DNA from: Dipetalonema caudispina
Lineage: Eukaryota; Nematoda; Chromadorea; Rhabditida; Onchocercidae
Direction of reading: 5' to 3'
Assembly (NCBI GenBank): GCA_013365325.1
Contig: JABVXV010000068.1
Location: 124,001 to 188,000 of the forward strand
Length of the DNA: 64,000 nucleotides
Position 1 is the stretch's first letter, and every line of letters starts with the position of its first letter. This document shows positions 41,147 to 54,471 of this stretch, piece after piece. Made by a program: the position numbers and the translations under genes. The notes under the pieces are model-generated. The model worked only from the letters and a program-made list of their open reading frames with translations. It was not told where the DNA came from and did not search any database.

Positions 41147-43825
41147 TGTTGAAACTTTTTGTTTGATTTCAAAAGAAATTTACAGAATTTGAAATTCATT
41201 TCAAAATAATTTGATGCTTTCAAAAAAAAATTTGTACAATTCATGTATGCATACATTTTGCAGCTAAGTTTATCTTTTTGTATCAACCGCATAATGTTTT
41301 AATTGTATCGAATTAGTTAATCGATGTTGAAAACCTCAACTTGTAGCTAAGTGGGGCTCTGGTTATAATATTTTAATCAAAAAAGAGTGAAGTTTAATTT
41401 AGACAAAGTTGATTCATTCAACTTACCAAACTGGCATTGCTAAAATCAAATCCCACAATTGTAAATGTTGGAAGTTCAACATTTGAAAAAAGAAAGGACA
41501 AATCGCATTTGAAAATTATACCGCAGTTAAATTAGAAATCATACCACGCATAATAGTTAGAGAAAATCTCGAGATATTCTGCGGTAGAAAATGTAAAGAT
41601 GCGGGATATTTCAAAAATTAAAAAAGAATACTTTATTTTCATATTTTTTCCTGCTAAGTGTTCTGCAAAAAATTATTTGAGTAAAGTATTACCTATCTCT
41701 TCATGCTACTCTTTTCTTTGCTTTGTTTTACAGACAGTATTCGAAATGTATAGTTATATTTTAAGTATAGGTTATTCATTCCGGTTTTTTATTGTCTTAA
41801 ATTTGCCCAAATTTTGCCATTATTTTCTACATTACTTCGAAATTATTACCCAAAATTTTGCTTAAACTGTTAAATCCTGTAATGAATATTGTTGATCCAT
41901 TGCTTTGTTCGCTTCTTTTTCTTTTGCAATTTTATTTTGATAGCAATTTTCTGTTTTTTAAAGAAAGTCCCATTGATTTCTCCTTGTGTATACTATTTTC
42001 CTCTCATGCAAAATGTTATCTTATCGATGGTTCGATTGTCTCTTTTCTTCTCATATTGAAAATTGTTGGCGCTTTTTTCTCAATTTCTAAAGCCTTTGAA
42101 TTTCTTTTTTTGTTACTTTTATAATTTTTTCCAAAAGATAATAAGATCGTTTGAGGGTTTATTTAAAAGACGAGCTATTTAATTTAATTTTAATCTAATG
42201 AAACTTTTTAATCCTGGAACACTGAACACTACTTTCATAGATTTAATTATTTAATTATTTAATTTATTCATCCTATTATTTCATTTCATAATGACAAGGT
42301 ACTTTATTATTTAACTTCTTATATTAAATTATGCAGTACATTTCGTATGTTTCTTTAAATAATTTTGTTAATTGCTGATAAGTTCTAGTCATTTGTACAG
42401 ATTGAACTTTGATATTCTGTCTATTTCCGTTTTTACAGGTCTTTTTTCTTTTATTTTGATGCAGTAAATTTTGAATATTCGAAAAATAAATAAACAAATA
42501 TTGCTTTGAATTGCAAACAGCAAACTGTTTTGAAATGTATGAAGACATTTTGTAACGAAATCTTCGGAATTCCAAATACTTTATTTGTTTTTTCTATTGT
42601 TTCCTTATTATTTTCTTCCAACAAACCCAAATCTTTCGAGAATGTAATGCAAAAAATAAAAATGATACAGCATCGAGAACTGGATATTGATAAAGCAGAT
42701 CGACTGATTTTTCTATTTATACCAAAGTGATGATACAAAAAGTGATTGATACATCTACTTGGGATCAAAGATGAATCTATCGCTTATTTGATGTATGTTC
42801 AAACGATTCAAACGATTAACAACTCAGGATTGCCATTAAACCGATTGATTCTGATGATTTCGATAATTCATATTGTTGAAATAATTTGAATTTAAGCAAA
42901 AAAGTTACTGTGAAAAACTTGGTTTTTAGTTTATCATCTTTGATTTATCGATAAATGAAAAAGAAACTTTGAATGACGAAAAGATTTATCGTAGCTGTTT
43001 TCTCGTCTTTTTTTTTCTAGAACAAATATAAGTTATGATTCGAAGCATCTCTGATTTATCACTTTGATGATGCCATCAGTAATGTGTTCTGTAAATGTGA
43101 CAAATTGAACTGTCGTAGAACGAAATTTATTTAATTTTTTTTTTTGTATTCTTTTTTGCTTAACAGAAGAAATATATATTTAAAGAAATGTGTTTATAGA
43201 GTAATTTAATCATTCTTATTTTGTTCATTAATTGAACCTCAATTATACCACAATATTGTAGGTCTAATAAGTCAAAAAAAAAAAATATGCGTTGAAAAGA
43301 AAATTTAAACTTATTCATCTTTGAATCAAATATGTTTTAATGCAAACGTAGCAGGTATTCAGCGGGTATTGCTTATCTATTACGACAGGTAATAAAATTA
43401 CTGAATTAAAAAGAGAAGATGCAGAATAATTTCATGAATAGAATTTACAGTGGGGGCAAAAACCGGATTTAATAATGAATAACCATCTTTGCTAATAATT
43501 TCCTTTCAACTGGTTGTGCTTGTTCAATAACCTTTGACCTAGAGTTGAATTCTTTTTTACCATGTCTCGTTCTTCCAGTATCATCCTAAAAATTCTATAT
43601 TTTTATTTTAATATTTTGAAGGACACTTTTTAGTCCTGCTTATATAAAGATCTTTTTAAGCCTATTGCCATTTTACCTCCTCTGAAATCAAATCTAAGCA
43701 TTTCCTTAATGCATATGAAATATGCTAGAATGAATAGAATTTTAACTTGAAATACAACCATGTATGTACTTAAACTAACTGGTCTGATAAAGCACCAAAA
43801 GACTGATAGAAAATGATCCAAAGAC
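41147..43825. other. Intergenic region, no supported gene
   Basis: About 2.7 kb between the EGF-like gene and the 3' end of TTC38. Overlapping open frames at 41599-42124 and 42451-42768 are rich in Phe, Ile and Leu and lack convincing splice sites. Nothing else was seen. Confidence 0.6.
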
Positions 43826-46800
43826 TTATATCCTAATCTGTTCGACTCTTATCAAACATGTAATCAGGCTGCTATCAGAAATATATTGTATCGGATGAGC
43901 AAATACGATTCTGAAGTTGGATCAAAAAACATTTAAAGGAGAAAGTATGATAAAGTTCACTCACTTTCCAAGCTTATGATCATCTACTTCCGCCGAAGAT
44001 AAAGCGCTATGAATAAGTAATTGTGTGAATATGTCACGCTGAAAAATAGTAATTGAACTAAATATTTACATAATTAGTTATTTGAAAAGGTTAGTGTCAT
44101 GATCTAAATTTAGATCATTAAGTACACTTGACAGCTAAAATATCAAATTCTAATATGAGCATGGCGACATAAGTTATGTAATAAAACATGGGATTATTTA
44201 CGTTTTGAATAAAAACAGATGCATTTCTTTTCCTTAATTTAAAATATCAAATCCGAAATTTTATTGCTCAGATTACTGTGCTATGGTACTCAAGGTACCA
44301 AAGCAATACATTAACATTTATTCTTCAAACTTTCTGTATCCGAAAAGCAAATGTTAACACAAACTTTGCTGAAAATAATGAACTTGAATACTTTAAATTA
44401 TCTACAGTACTCCTATACAATTTAATTTTTCGATGGTACCACTTATACGTATATATTACAGTATACATTAGCAAAAATTTTGTATTAGAATATGTTATAA
44501 ATTCCTTTGGCATTCTAGTCCTCTGTATGGTATACATTCGCTATGTTACGGTACATAAATTTTGTTTAAACTTACCTGTGCATTACTGCCACCTATGTTG
44601 TGCACATTGTGTCGTATGGGTGCCAATGTTTGAACAACTTTATGATAATCACCATTGTAATAAAAAGTTATCGCATCACAGATTGGTTTTCCTAAGTTTC
44701 GAGTTCTCTCGTTGTTATCACCAGTATGATTACTGTAATAACACGGTATTTATGTGAAAATAGGGGATGATAGGTACTTGCACCAAATATATTTACGCAT
44801 CTCATTTATTTGTTAATTTTTATACAATACTATCACATATTCAATTCATTTTGAATTCTCCATTTATTTTTTGAAATAGTAATGGAAATTTATCACCAAA
44901 TCAATTTTGCAGCAAAGCTATTTTAAACTAGATAATATAGCATTTTGACTCATGCAAATAAACAGGTAATTATGACTAATTAACTACAAACTAACTTTAT
45001 AAAACTTGCAATACTGTCGCAATGATTCTGCCTGATCGTATTATCCTCGCAACCTTCGATGACCATGCGAATATGTGCATCGTTGAATGCCAATATATGA
45101 TCTGAAATAGTTTAAAGAAAGAATTAAATAAATCAAATCTTTAAGTGTTTGAATTTCTTCCTAATCGCACGATCCTTCTAAAATCTGTAACGATTGTTTT
45201 CAAGCCGTCCAATCGAATAATATTTCAAATGGCAAATAACATTCGGAATTAATTGAACATATTTACTGAAATATTCTCATCATAACGCTATACATATTTC
45301 AGAATCTTTTCAAATTAATTATGCAAATATGAAAGTCTACCGTGTACATGCGGTTTAACGATTGGTAGAAGAGCTTTCCATCGGTTACCAACCGCTACAC
45401 CTTCCATTTCGAAGCGAAGAAGAATTGAAGATGCATCCACAATGTCCAACATTGCGCCACTTTTCATACGTTCTCCTATCTCTCTAAATATACCCCCGAG
45501 ATTTCTTCAATGATCACACCATAGATGAAAATTTATTGGTTGTGCAAATGCAAGGTGAAGGTATCCTAATGTTTGTCGCTATGTCACAATCTTTTAAATC
45601 AAATAAATAAACATGGCTATTTAATTGTTAATTAAATGCAAGTATAATTATTAAAATGTTAATTAAATGAGAGTATAACTACCAAGATGCTAATTAAGTA
45701 AGAGTATAAAATGTTAGATTATAATCCAATGAGATTATGTGATATTATATTGACTAATAAATAAGCTCACTTATCTTGCAACCTTTGTCGTCGTATTTGA
45801 AAACACCGAAATATATATTTTGTCATTTGTTAGTTTTTTCTTATAAGGAAAATACCCAAATAAAATTGCTTAAATGCAATTAGATAAGGCAACATGTATG
45901 CTTTTTCTGTGTTTGAGCACAACAATTCACAGTTAAGCAATTAAAAAGCATATTTTCAAATTATCGAGAAGGATGTCCAGAATTTCAAAGATCTAAATTA
46001 ATTAAACCTAAGCAGCTGGTTGTAACAACTGCTTTGTTGTTAATTACAAACGCATGCTGTACCTGTCGTAATATGATAATGCTTCATCATATTTCCCAAG
46101 TTCGATATAGTAAAGTGCAATATGCCAATAATTATGACATGCAAGCAAAGAACATTTCTGAAGCAATAATTTAAATCATCTAAAGAATATTCAAATTCTA
46201 AAGATCTGAGAATTTGCAAACTTCTTTAAAAATTAAATTTTGGGAATTCTACGATTTCAAAGTAGGAAAAGATTTCCTAATCGTTCATCCAATTATATCA
46301 CTTCATTTTGCTGCTATTTAGCAATTTTTCAGTTATCAGTTCGCTTGTCCGAAAGAAAAAAGTGCATTTTCAAGAAGACGCTTTCCGGTTTTTGGTAAAT
46401 TTCTCTTCTCGATTCTTTTGAACATTTGAAAAATGAAAAATACAAGTTGTATAAAAAAAAGAGAATCATAGGAAGATGCTATACAGGGCTTGCTGAGGAT
46501 CTGTATCTGGTTCATCCGGAAAATGACCAAATTTATTCGAGAATTACCGGCATTATCTGACGAGTCATTATTCTATTTCAATCAAATTTTTATACTATCA
46601 GCTGCAGTATTTTATTTAACGGACATAATCGACATTGTTGAATAATTGGGCTTACATTCCAATCCGTTTCGGTTGATTCCATAAAACGAATACCTTCTTC
46701 GACACGTCCATTCATTTCCATACAATGTGCTAAAGCATGTGTTGCCCAAGCATCATGCCTATTCAGTTCAAGACCCTAAAAACGGAAATACCAATACCGG

Positions 46801-48910
46801 AAGGGATTAAACTCATATAGTCTAATGTAATGAACATACAAGCATAAAATAAGCATAATATGGGATGATATATAGATAAAAGACAACAGGAAGATGATTA
46901 AGTCCAATATAACGGTATTTTACAAATTTTAAATAATGAAATTTAATTTTAGCCTCAGTAAAATAGAGGAGGACATTTACTTTCTTGGCATATTTCTCAG
47001 CTTCATCATATTGCTCGCATTCTTCCAAACCAAATGCATACATACCGTGAAGGTGACTGAAATCTTTGGAAGTATATGATGATACTAACTTTTTCCGTTC
47101 TTGACAAATATTTTAACCTAAGACTCGATAAAGAATAATTTAATATGAAATATTTAATGAATTGGTTTAAGAATGAAAAGTTTACACATCCAAAATATTG
47201 ATTGAAATATACTACAGCAGAAATGTAAATCGATCATTGTTTGGAAGCGTTTGCAAAATTTTCTAAAAGAATTTGATAACTTTGCAAAATTTTACAGTAA
47301 ATTTCGACTGTTAATTTATGAATTAGTTCTTCATGCCATTAAGCAACTGGTAAATTTTTCATGATTATCGTCAACTTTTATAAAAAGAAAAAGAAAAAAT
47401 TCATCCATTAGATTCATTTTTAAATATTACCATCAGTATTGAATAAATTCGTAAAGAAGAGGAATGATGAAAAACCTATAACAAGGCGTTGTTGATTTCC
47501 ATTTCGGGAATACTCGGGCAATACTGTCACGAAGAGATTGTTTATTACCCAAATAAAAATATGAGTCGTGTGCAAATTTCAACGCCAATAAATCGTTTGG
47601 TATTTCACTCAAAATTTTTTCCCATTGTTCACATGCTGCTAACATTTTACTGCAGAAAAAAGAAGGAAAAGAAATTATTTTAATTTTTATTAAAAAAAAA
47701 AATCCTTTTTGACTAAAAAATTTTCTCAATTCAAAAACAAATTATTTTTTGTTTTTTATTCAAAGTTTGAAAGAAAAAGATTTTTGGAAATTTCATTTTC
47801 GAAAAAGAAATGAATAGTTGATAGTTGGGACAATATTATAAGGAGAAGAATTTCCAATGATATAAATTAGAATTCGATCTCTTTTAAATATGGATTGACT
47901 GACTCATTAGCAAACATGTGGATAGCTTTTGTATGATTCTTCTCATATGTGGTACCATTTTTAAATGCATCATTCAATAATTGTTTTAACTCATTCTGAT
48001 AATCTTCGTCTAATCGTACCGATCGTCCCGTTCCCATTGCTTCCAAACCCAATGATATCACTCGACTCATTACTAAAGCAGAAATTATAATTGTAAAATG
48101 CACAAATATTTACCAGAATATATAATAAAATTATCCAAAATATACAAATAATTCGACGATATATAAAATACCTTAATATATTTGAAACTTACGCATAGAA
48201 ATACTTAATAATTATTTTTTAGGTAATCATGGTTAAATTATAATTGATAAAGATTTGATATACTGGTAAAGTGAACAGATGAGATTCATTGCATCTTCAT
48301 ATCATTCTTATCATTTAATACGTCAAATGTAAATAACACGTTAAAAAAAAAGTGATACATGATCTTACTGGCATTTGGTTCTGCTTCAATCATCTTGCTA
48401 AGTGTTTTATCCATTCCACCTAGTTGTGTACAGTCACTCCACGAAACGTATTGACGTAAAAGAGCGTCAAATAGACGAGCTGCTTCATTGGAACTAGTTG
48501 AAATTTGAATACCTTCCGTTTTCCAAGCCTAAATTATACTTTTAACCTATTTATGTCAAAGATTTAGAAGTTAATATATGCGAAATAAATAGAATTAACA
48601 TCTTTATGCATACAGAAATGAATTGCTTCCCTGTCATTTAGGATAGAATTATAAATGGAATAGTATAAAATCAGAAAGTGACATTTTTTTTTTTTAAAGT
48701 ACATCAGAATTTCTATTTTTTTTTCCGACACTTTTTTCCCTACTTCTTTTCCATAAAAGTTTTATTTGTTGAATTATTGCTTTTCATAAATGATAATTTG
48801 AATTTTTAAAAATTTTCAGGAAACGAATTATTGTGAAATAAATAGTTAACATAAAAGAAGAAAAAATGAACCTGACAGTCACGTAAATTTTCAGCGCACC
48901 AATCAGCCAT
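43826..48910 (-). CDS. TTC38: Tetratricopeptide repeat protein 38
   Basis: Twelve exons join in phase and give a complete 451-residue protein (human TTC38 is about 469): 48872-48910, 48369-48528, 47904-48072, 47476-47649, 46981-47056, 46656-46775, 46063-46157, 45341-45483, 44996-45101, 44576-44732, 43965-44038, 43826-43868. Matches to the family run end to end: RDCQAWK and SSNEAARLFDALLRQYVSW at the start; CEQWEKILSEIPNDLLALKF; YFYLGNKQSLRDSIARVFP; YAFGLEECEQYDEAEKYAKK; LACHNYWHIALYYIELG; AMLDIVDASSILLRFEMEGV; DHILAFNDAH; LAPIRHN with IGGSNAQ; and RDIFTQLLIHSAL. TTC38 proteins are helical-repeat proteins, probably cytosolic, whose biochemical role is poorly defined. The ATG follows an acceptor (ATTATAG) with no 5' UTR between, consistent with leader splicing straight to the start codon. 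The last 14-codon exon matches only loosely and is the weakest part. Confidence 0.95.
44099..44118. other. Perfect 20-bp palindrome
   Basis: ATGATCTAAATTTAGATCAT reads the same on both strands. It lies in a TTC38 intron. No function can be assigned; a protein-binding site or chance are both possible. Confidence 0.6.
45625..45710. repeat. 31-bp minisatellite, about 2.8 copies
   Basis: Three consecutive units each begin TTAATTAA or CTAATTAA and contain AGTATAA. Copies start near 45625, 45656 and 45687, and a fourth partial start follows at 45711. It lies in the intron between TTC38 exons 7 and 8. Confidence 0.8.
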
Positions 48911-50415
48911 CTATAATTTCTTGAATAAATTTACATTTGAATTTCACATCAGTGTGTAGTGAAATGTTTCTTTAGCGCATAATATGCCATGAAAATCAGT
49001 GTACATATAAAACATAAATTTATGAATTAATTTAAAAATATGTTCAGAAATGAGAATGCATGACATTTAGGATTTAAATAAATAAAATAAGACTATAATT
49101 GATTAATTTTAAAAGGATTGAAAACGGATATTTTTAATGTGCCCAAAACCGGTTTAATCTAATATCTTCATTAAAATTGTGATAAAGAGCATGAATATAA
49201 GAAGCATTATTATCAAAGATTATCATTATGATTATTCAGAAGCTATATTAGAATTTTTTGACAAAGCTGTATATTTGATGTCATTGAGCAAAAAGTTTCC
49301 GAAAAAAAAAAAAATGCAACCCGGCAATTGTATGGAATTGACCATTTTAATTCACTTGTGGCTAGCATTTTTTGACACTCAGTATTTAATTAATATTTTT
49401 GCTAATTAAACATTGTCTTTAAATTATAACAGCATTGCTTTTCTCACTTTACTTTAAGGAAAGTAACCGAAATGTGTAAATTGGTAAAGTGATATAAAAA
49501 TCATTCCATTTTGAGTTGCAAAAAACGATGATGATAACATCCAACAATATGAAATATAAAGAGTAGTTAAATTTCATATAACATATGTCGCAAGTATATG
49601 TTTGGAAATAATTGTAATATTATTTTAGCCTTCTGTACATTATCAATTAAAGATTGGTTATTTTTTTTTGAAATGCCAGTGTTATCTTTATTTCCTTAAA
49701 TCGTTCCTGATAATAAATCAAACAACAGAAAAATGTTGAGAGGGAAAGAATATATAAAAATTCATTAAAAAAAAAAGAAACACAAGCAATTAAAAGATTC
49801 TAATCGTTATCATTAACGGTTAGTATTTAACTGTAAAAAGCAAATTTATGATGTAATTTAGCCTAAATGATGGAGTGAATTTATTTGTGATATATATAAT
49901 TTGATAGATAACATCTTATTGTTAAAGCAAAACAATAAAGATTGCTGTTATTGGTAGATATGTCATATTACTATTACAATAACTACTAGATATTATTTGT
50001 ATAACTATTACTTCGACGGTTGATAACGAAGATGAATCTGTCTCGGTAATACATTGATAGAAATATCAAGGTTGATCGTAATATCGGAAGATTGGTCTCA
50101 TTAACAGTTTTAATGCATGTCATCAATGACTTATTGGAAGGTGTCAAATTTCAAATAATGTCGAAATGGTTTATCTCGAAATTTTGTAAAATTAATGTCA
50201 ACCATTAAAATTCGTTCGTTCCCCTCATGTTCAACATTATTTTGCATCATTTTTGGCAAAGGAGTGAAAAAAAAAAAGAAAATCATAGAGCGTAACGTTT
50301 TAACCTTTAGGAAGGGGTTGGTTTAGGAGCATCGGGAGAGGGGAAGTGGGAGGGATGAAGTGTCGGAGAGGTAGACGATCACTGACTATTGAGGGCTTAT
50401 TTGGCGGATCATCAA
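48911..50415. other. Divergent intergenic region between TTC38 and the CS-alpha-beta gene
   Basis: About 1.5 kb. Most is AT-rich. From about 50310 it becomes purine-rich and less AT-rich (GGGAGAGGGGAAGTGGGAGG), directly in front of the start of the plus-strand gene. That block is a likely promoter or 5' UTR of the cysteine-rich gene (inference). No other exon was found. Confidence 0.55.
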
Positions 50416-53400
50416 ATGTCATCGAACAACCCGACGACGAGTTGCAACGTCCGCAACCATTGCGGTAATCGGTGGTATTGCCGATATAATAGTAATAGTA
50501 GTAGTGGTAGTAGTAGTAATACCCACTGTTCCTATATTTTCATCAATTTCCGAATCATTCTCATCATTTATTGTATCATCAATCTTATTGCTACCAAAGA
50601 TATCGCACAGCAAAGGTATCATTCACGATAAAAATTTTTCTTTCTATTTGTTTATATTTCGTTGTCAACAATACATGAAAATATTAGCTAAGAGAACGAC
50701 AAACTAACACCAAGGAGATTATGGATATTAATTAATTTAAATAAATTTAAATTTTCGACCAAAGTACGATAATGTGTATGATTTCCCTCTACACATACAT
50801 ATTAAAATTTTAAGGCGATTTAAAAGAAGGAAAAAATGAAGTATTATATTAGGCAACTGATCTTTTCATAATTCATTTCTATTAAAACATTCTCCTATTT
50901 AATTATTAGCTGTGCTACTAAGCTAATTAACACACTCGGCTTGTTAAAGGTAAAATTGTTGGTTTCTCGAAATTTAATATTGCAATCACATTAATTGATT
51001 AATTGATATTTTCATAAATTATAGCCTTTTTTCCACCCAGCCATTGATATGAAAAATGGCATTTAATGTTTGAAACCAGAAATTTGCCCTTTTTATGAGC
51101 TTGAAATTTTTTGACAAATTCAAAATTACTTTTTCAAACAAATGAGGAAGATAATTGCCATAAATAACATACCTGGAATTTTTGATGCTTCAATCATGAA
51201 AGAAGAAGGGAAACGATTGAAAAGGGTGGAAGAAAAAATAAGACGAATCAAATTGCAAGAAGGACAATAATAGGACAAATGATTATTGTCATATAAGTAT
51301 AAAATTTTTGACTGTAAAATTCTGAAGAAATTCAGGTTAGGATGTAATTTATCGGATCATCAAGCGTGCGATGAGCTATGTAAGCAGGATTCGTATTGGT
51401 ACGGACATTGTTCCACGTGGGATGGACGTGATTTTACCTGTTCATGTTATCACTACAAAGTGCCACTTAATGGTAGCTTATGCAAACAGATGCAAAGAAT
51501 ATGCAAAGAATATTGCGTTAAAAGGGTAAGTGTAAAATTTTTCTTTCTTTTGATATTCGAAAAAGTACGAACTTTTATATGATTAAAAATATTGTAAAAT
51601 TATGGTCATAGCATATGAATAATATACTGGAAAGTTTCAGACTTACCTATCTAAACTTTAATAATTTTTATACTACTACTTTTTTTTTTTTACATATTTC
51701 TAGACATTATATAATTTCTGAAGAAATACGATTGTCTTTAATAATTTATTTTTATATGTATTCCATAACACAGTGTATCTTACGTCCACATATTTAAACA
51801 TCTACCACATTACTTTTCCATTTACTGCTATTTGTACTATTTAATTTGATGTAGGAGCAGTTTAATGTTTTATAATAGAAAACACTGACATAATACCTAA
51901 GAATGCAAAAATCATCAATAACTTCGGTCAATTTAATTGAATTTAGCAATCCTTCCCCAATATGGCTTACTTACCATTGCATGAATCATACTTTTTGTGT
52001 GCCACTTTCTCACGCTATATAAATTTCAATTTAAAAACCAATGGATGACAGGAAATTAGATAGGTACGATAAAGAGAAACGATGGATGAATAAAATGAAT
52101 GACCAATAAGTTTGATTTGACTTCACCGAAAGATCAATTTCTATCATACTTTTCTATCTTATCACAATTAATAGCAATACGAGTTGAAATTTCAATAATA
52201 AAATTGAAGTTGAAATAAAAGTGAAATATACGAGCGGGAAAGATTATCATTATTCTTGCCGGCAAATAAGAATCTTTTCATTTGCCTAAAAGCTAACTTA
52301 CTCATCATTTTTCCTACCATCACGCCTATCACTGATCTTATCACAGCACGATAAAAAGATTCATCGTCAGCCCTCCCATCACATACATCATTTTCACTCT
52401 CGCCACATCTACATATAATTTTGGTACCACATTTCCTATTCATTTATTTAACAGCATTGCTGGGAAGTGAAGTATCTGACAAAATGACTTTAATATTGAT
52501 TGCATGTTCAATAAGTGATGCTGAAATTCTAATATTTAAGTTCGAAAAAAAATGATACCAAGCCTCATCAACTTATTATTTACTTCGAAAACGATTCATA
52601 CTACTTTATATCTAAAAAAAAATTAGGGAAATGCTTATTTATCGAACCAAAAGATTTGCTTTTGTTCCAATGGAAACCAAAACATTTGATCCTTTTGTTA
52701 CGCTAATAATTTTCACTAAAAATTCTGAAATTACCGAGCAAAAAGTTGTATACATATGTAGTCACCAATGAAGCATTGAGAAGTCCACATTTAATTATAA
52801 AATTTGAAAGCTTTACCTATTTTGGCTATTATAAAAGGCTTACATTTTTCAAAATTTAGCATGTTTCTCTCAGTTTTTCACCTTTCCAGATATTACGGAG
52901 TGTTGGTATACCTACTTACTTCACAACTTGAATGCTCATAAATCTTAATTTAGCAGAGCAAATGATAAGACTTTAAAATAAGCAGTCATAGCCAAAGATG
53001 ATTAAAGAAATAGGAAGGTGACAATAACGTCCACTCGGAACAAAGGATGATTCGCTTCAATTCAGAAAAAAAAAATGAGCAGGCTATCTGAATCCAATGG
53101 TAATGATAGGCCTGACATTATTATATCTATTTTTTTTCTGCTATTCTGTCTTCTAAGACAATTCTAATCCCTCAATAAACCAAAACAACACACAATATTC
53201 TAATGAAATTAAAACAGCCATCAATTATATCATATTTTATATGCATTGCAAATTGAATAGTAAATTACGTAAGGACAGCATGCATACTTCCGCTTTCTTG
53301 ACCAACTTTTTTCCTTTTTCATTCTTTTCCAAATCTTACTTTACCTTCAAAAGAAATGAAATAACAGTAAACAATGCAGCCAACCTTATCCTTTTAATAT

Positions 53401-53786
53401 TATGTTAAAATACATGGATAGAAATAGATAATACCGTAAATCACGATTTATTACACACACACTTCACTGTTATGATGTTTTTCGAAATACCTTTATTTTG
53501 TATAGAACGGTTTCAGAAAATACATATTCTTTTTCGGAACTTCATAGTACCAACCGCAAAAATGAAACACTAGTCTAAGCTAATATCTGAACAAAATATC
53601 TTATCGATTGTATTTTCATGATAAATTGTATGACCAAAATTAATTTCTTTTTCAGTATAATTGAAAACTAAACCAATTTTACAGGGACTAGAAGGTGGCT
53701 ACTGTTATGTACATGCTTCTTGGGCAGCTCCAAATGGAACAACTCAATGCAAATGTTTTGAAGAACTACTACACTCCATTCGGTGA
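50416..53786 (+). CDS. Tandem CS-alpha-beta (defensin-like) cysteine-rich protein
   Basis: Three exons join in phase and give 163 residues: 50416-50615, 51336-51525, 53685-53786. Residues 1-39 are Asn/Ser/Cys-rich, partly from a TAG-type triplet repeat. A hydrophobic stretch at 40-59 (YIFINFRIILIIYCIINLIA) could be a late signal peptide or signal anchor. Two copies of the CS-alpha-beta cysteine spacing follow. Copy 1 has C70-x7-C78-x3-C82-x9-C92-x9-C102-x1-C104. Copy 2 has C116-x6-C123-x3-C127-x9-C137-x14-C152-x1-C154. CxxxC plus CxC is the hallmark of the disulfide-linked helix-sheet fold of invertebrate defensins and related secreted peptides. The second copy is cut by a 2.2 kb intron after C127. 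The fold call rests on spacing only. Antimicrobial activity is possible but not shown. Exon 1 is supported by phase and by the hydrophobic segment, and is less sure than the two cysteine exons. Confidence 0.7.
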
Positions 53787-54471
53787 TAACAACTCATAAC
53801 TATTCATCGATCATATTATCATAGACGTTGTTTAACAGCATGAATATTTTTGTTGGTATCATTCTAAACCGCAAAACTATACATATATGTGAGAACATTT
53901 ACGTCTCACGCAAAAATTTTATTTGACATTCCATCAAATGCTTTCTCTGAGTTACTACTCCGGAAAACTTAACAACTTGGTGGTCAACCTGAAAGAGGAA
54001 TAACCTATTACTTTAATATAATAACAGACGCAGATAGTAACTAAATGAGGATTTAAATTAAATGACTAAGTGGATATAAAGCACAAAAGTAATGCAGAGC
54101 TACTAATTCATCCAATTCATCCTAAATTTATGCGAATGCTAGTTTTCACATGTTAAGAAAGCACTCAACTTGCTCCTGGAAAGTGTCCTTTTTTGAATAA
54201 CTCTTCGAAAGAGAACCGATATAAATACCCAGATAAAGAGAAAACAAGAATTTACCGAGGAAGTGAATGATGAATGGACTCGTCTGATGGAAGATATGCC
54301 TTGGTTTCACTTAGAAGTTCGATTAAAAAATCCATGATATCCTTTATAGTCGCATGTTTTGAAGAGCTGGAGAAAAATCATTCATGAACTCTACAATCAC
54401 GAAAAACTGTGTTCAAAAAAAAGGTCATTTAATCTCAAACTTGCCAACGATTGTAAAATCTTTGGTAAGGT
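53787..54471. other. Tail-to-tail intergenic region
   Basis: About 0.7 kb between the stop codons of the CS-alpha-beta gene and the orphan minus-strand gene. It should contain both 3' UTRs. No exon or repeat was recognised. Confidence 0.6.

Noticed and set aside
41599..42768. Several 70-105 codon frames on both strands
   Set aside because: They are rich in Phe/Ile/Leu, overlap each other, lack paired splice sites and match no family; they are expected from AT-rich DNA.
50419..50622. 67-codon minus-strand frame with a Thr run
   Set aside because: It is opposite the first exon of the CS-alpha-beta gene; the Thr run is the reverse of the TAG-type triplet repeat.
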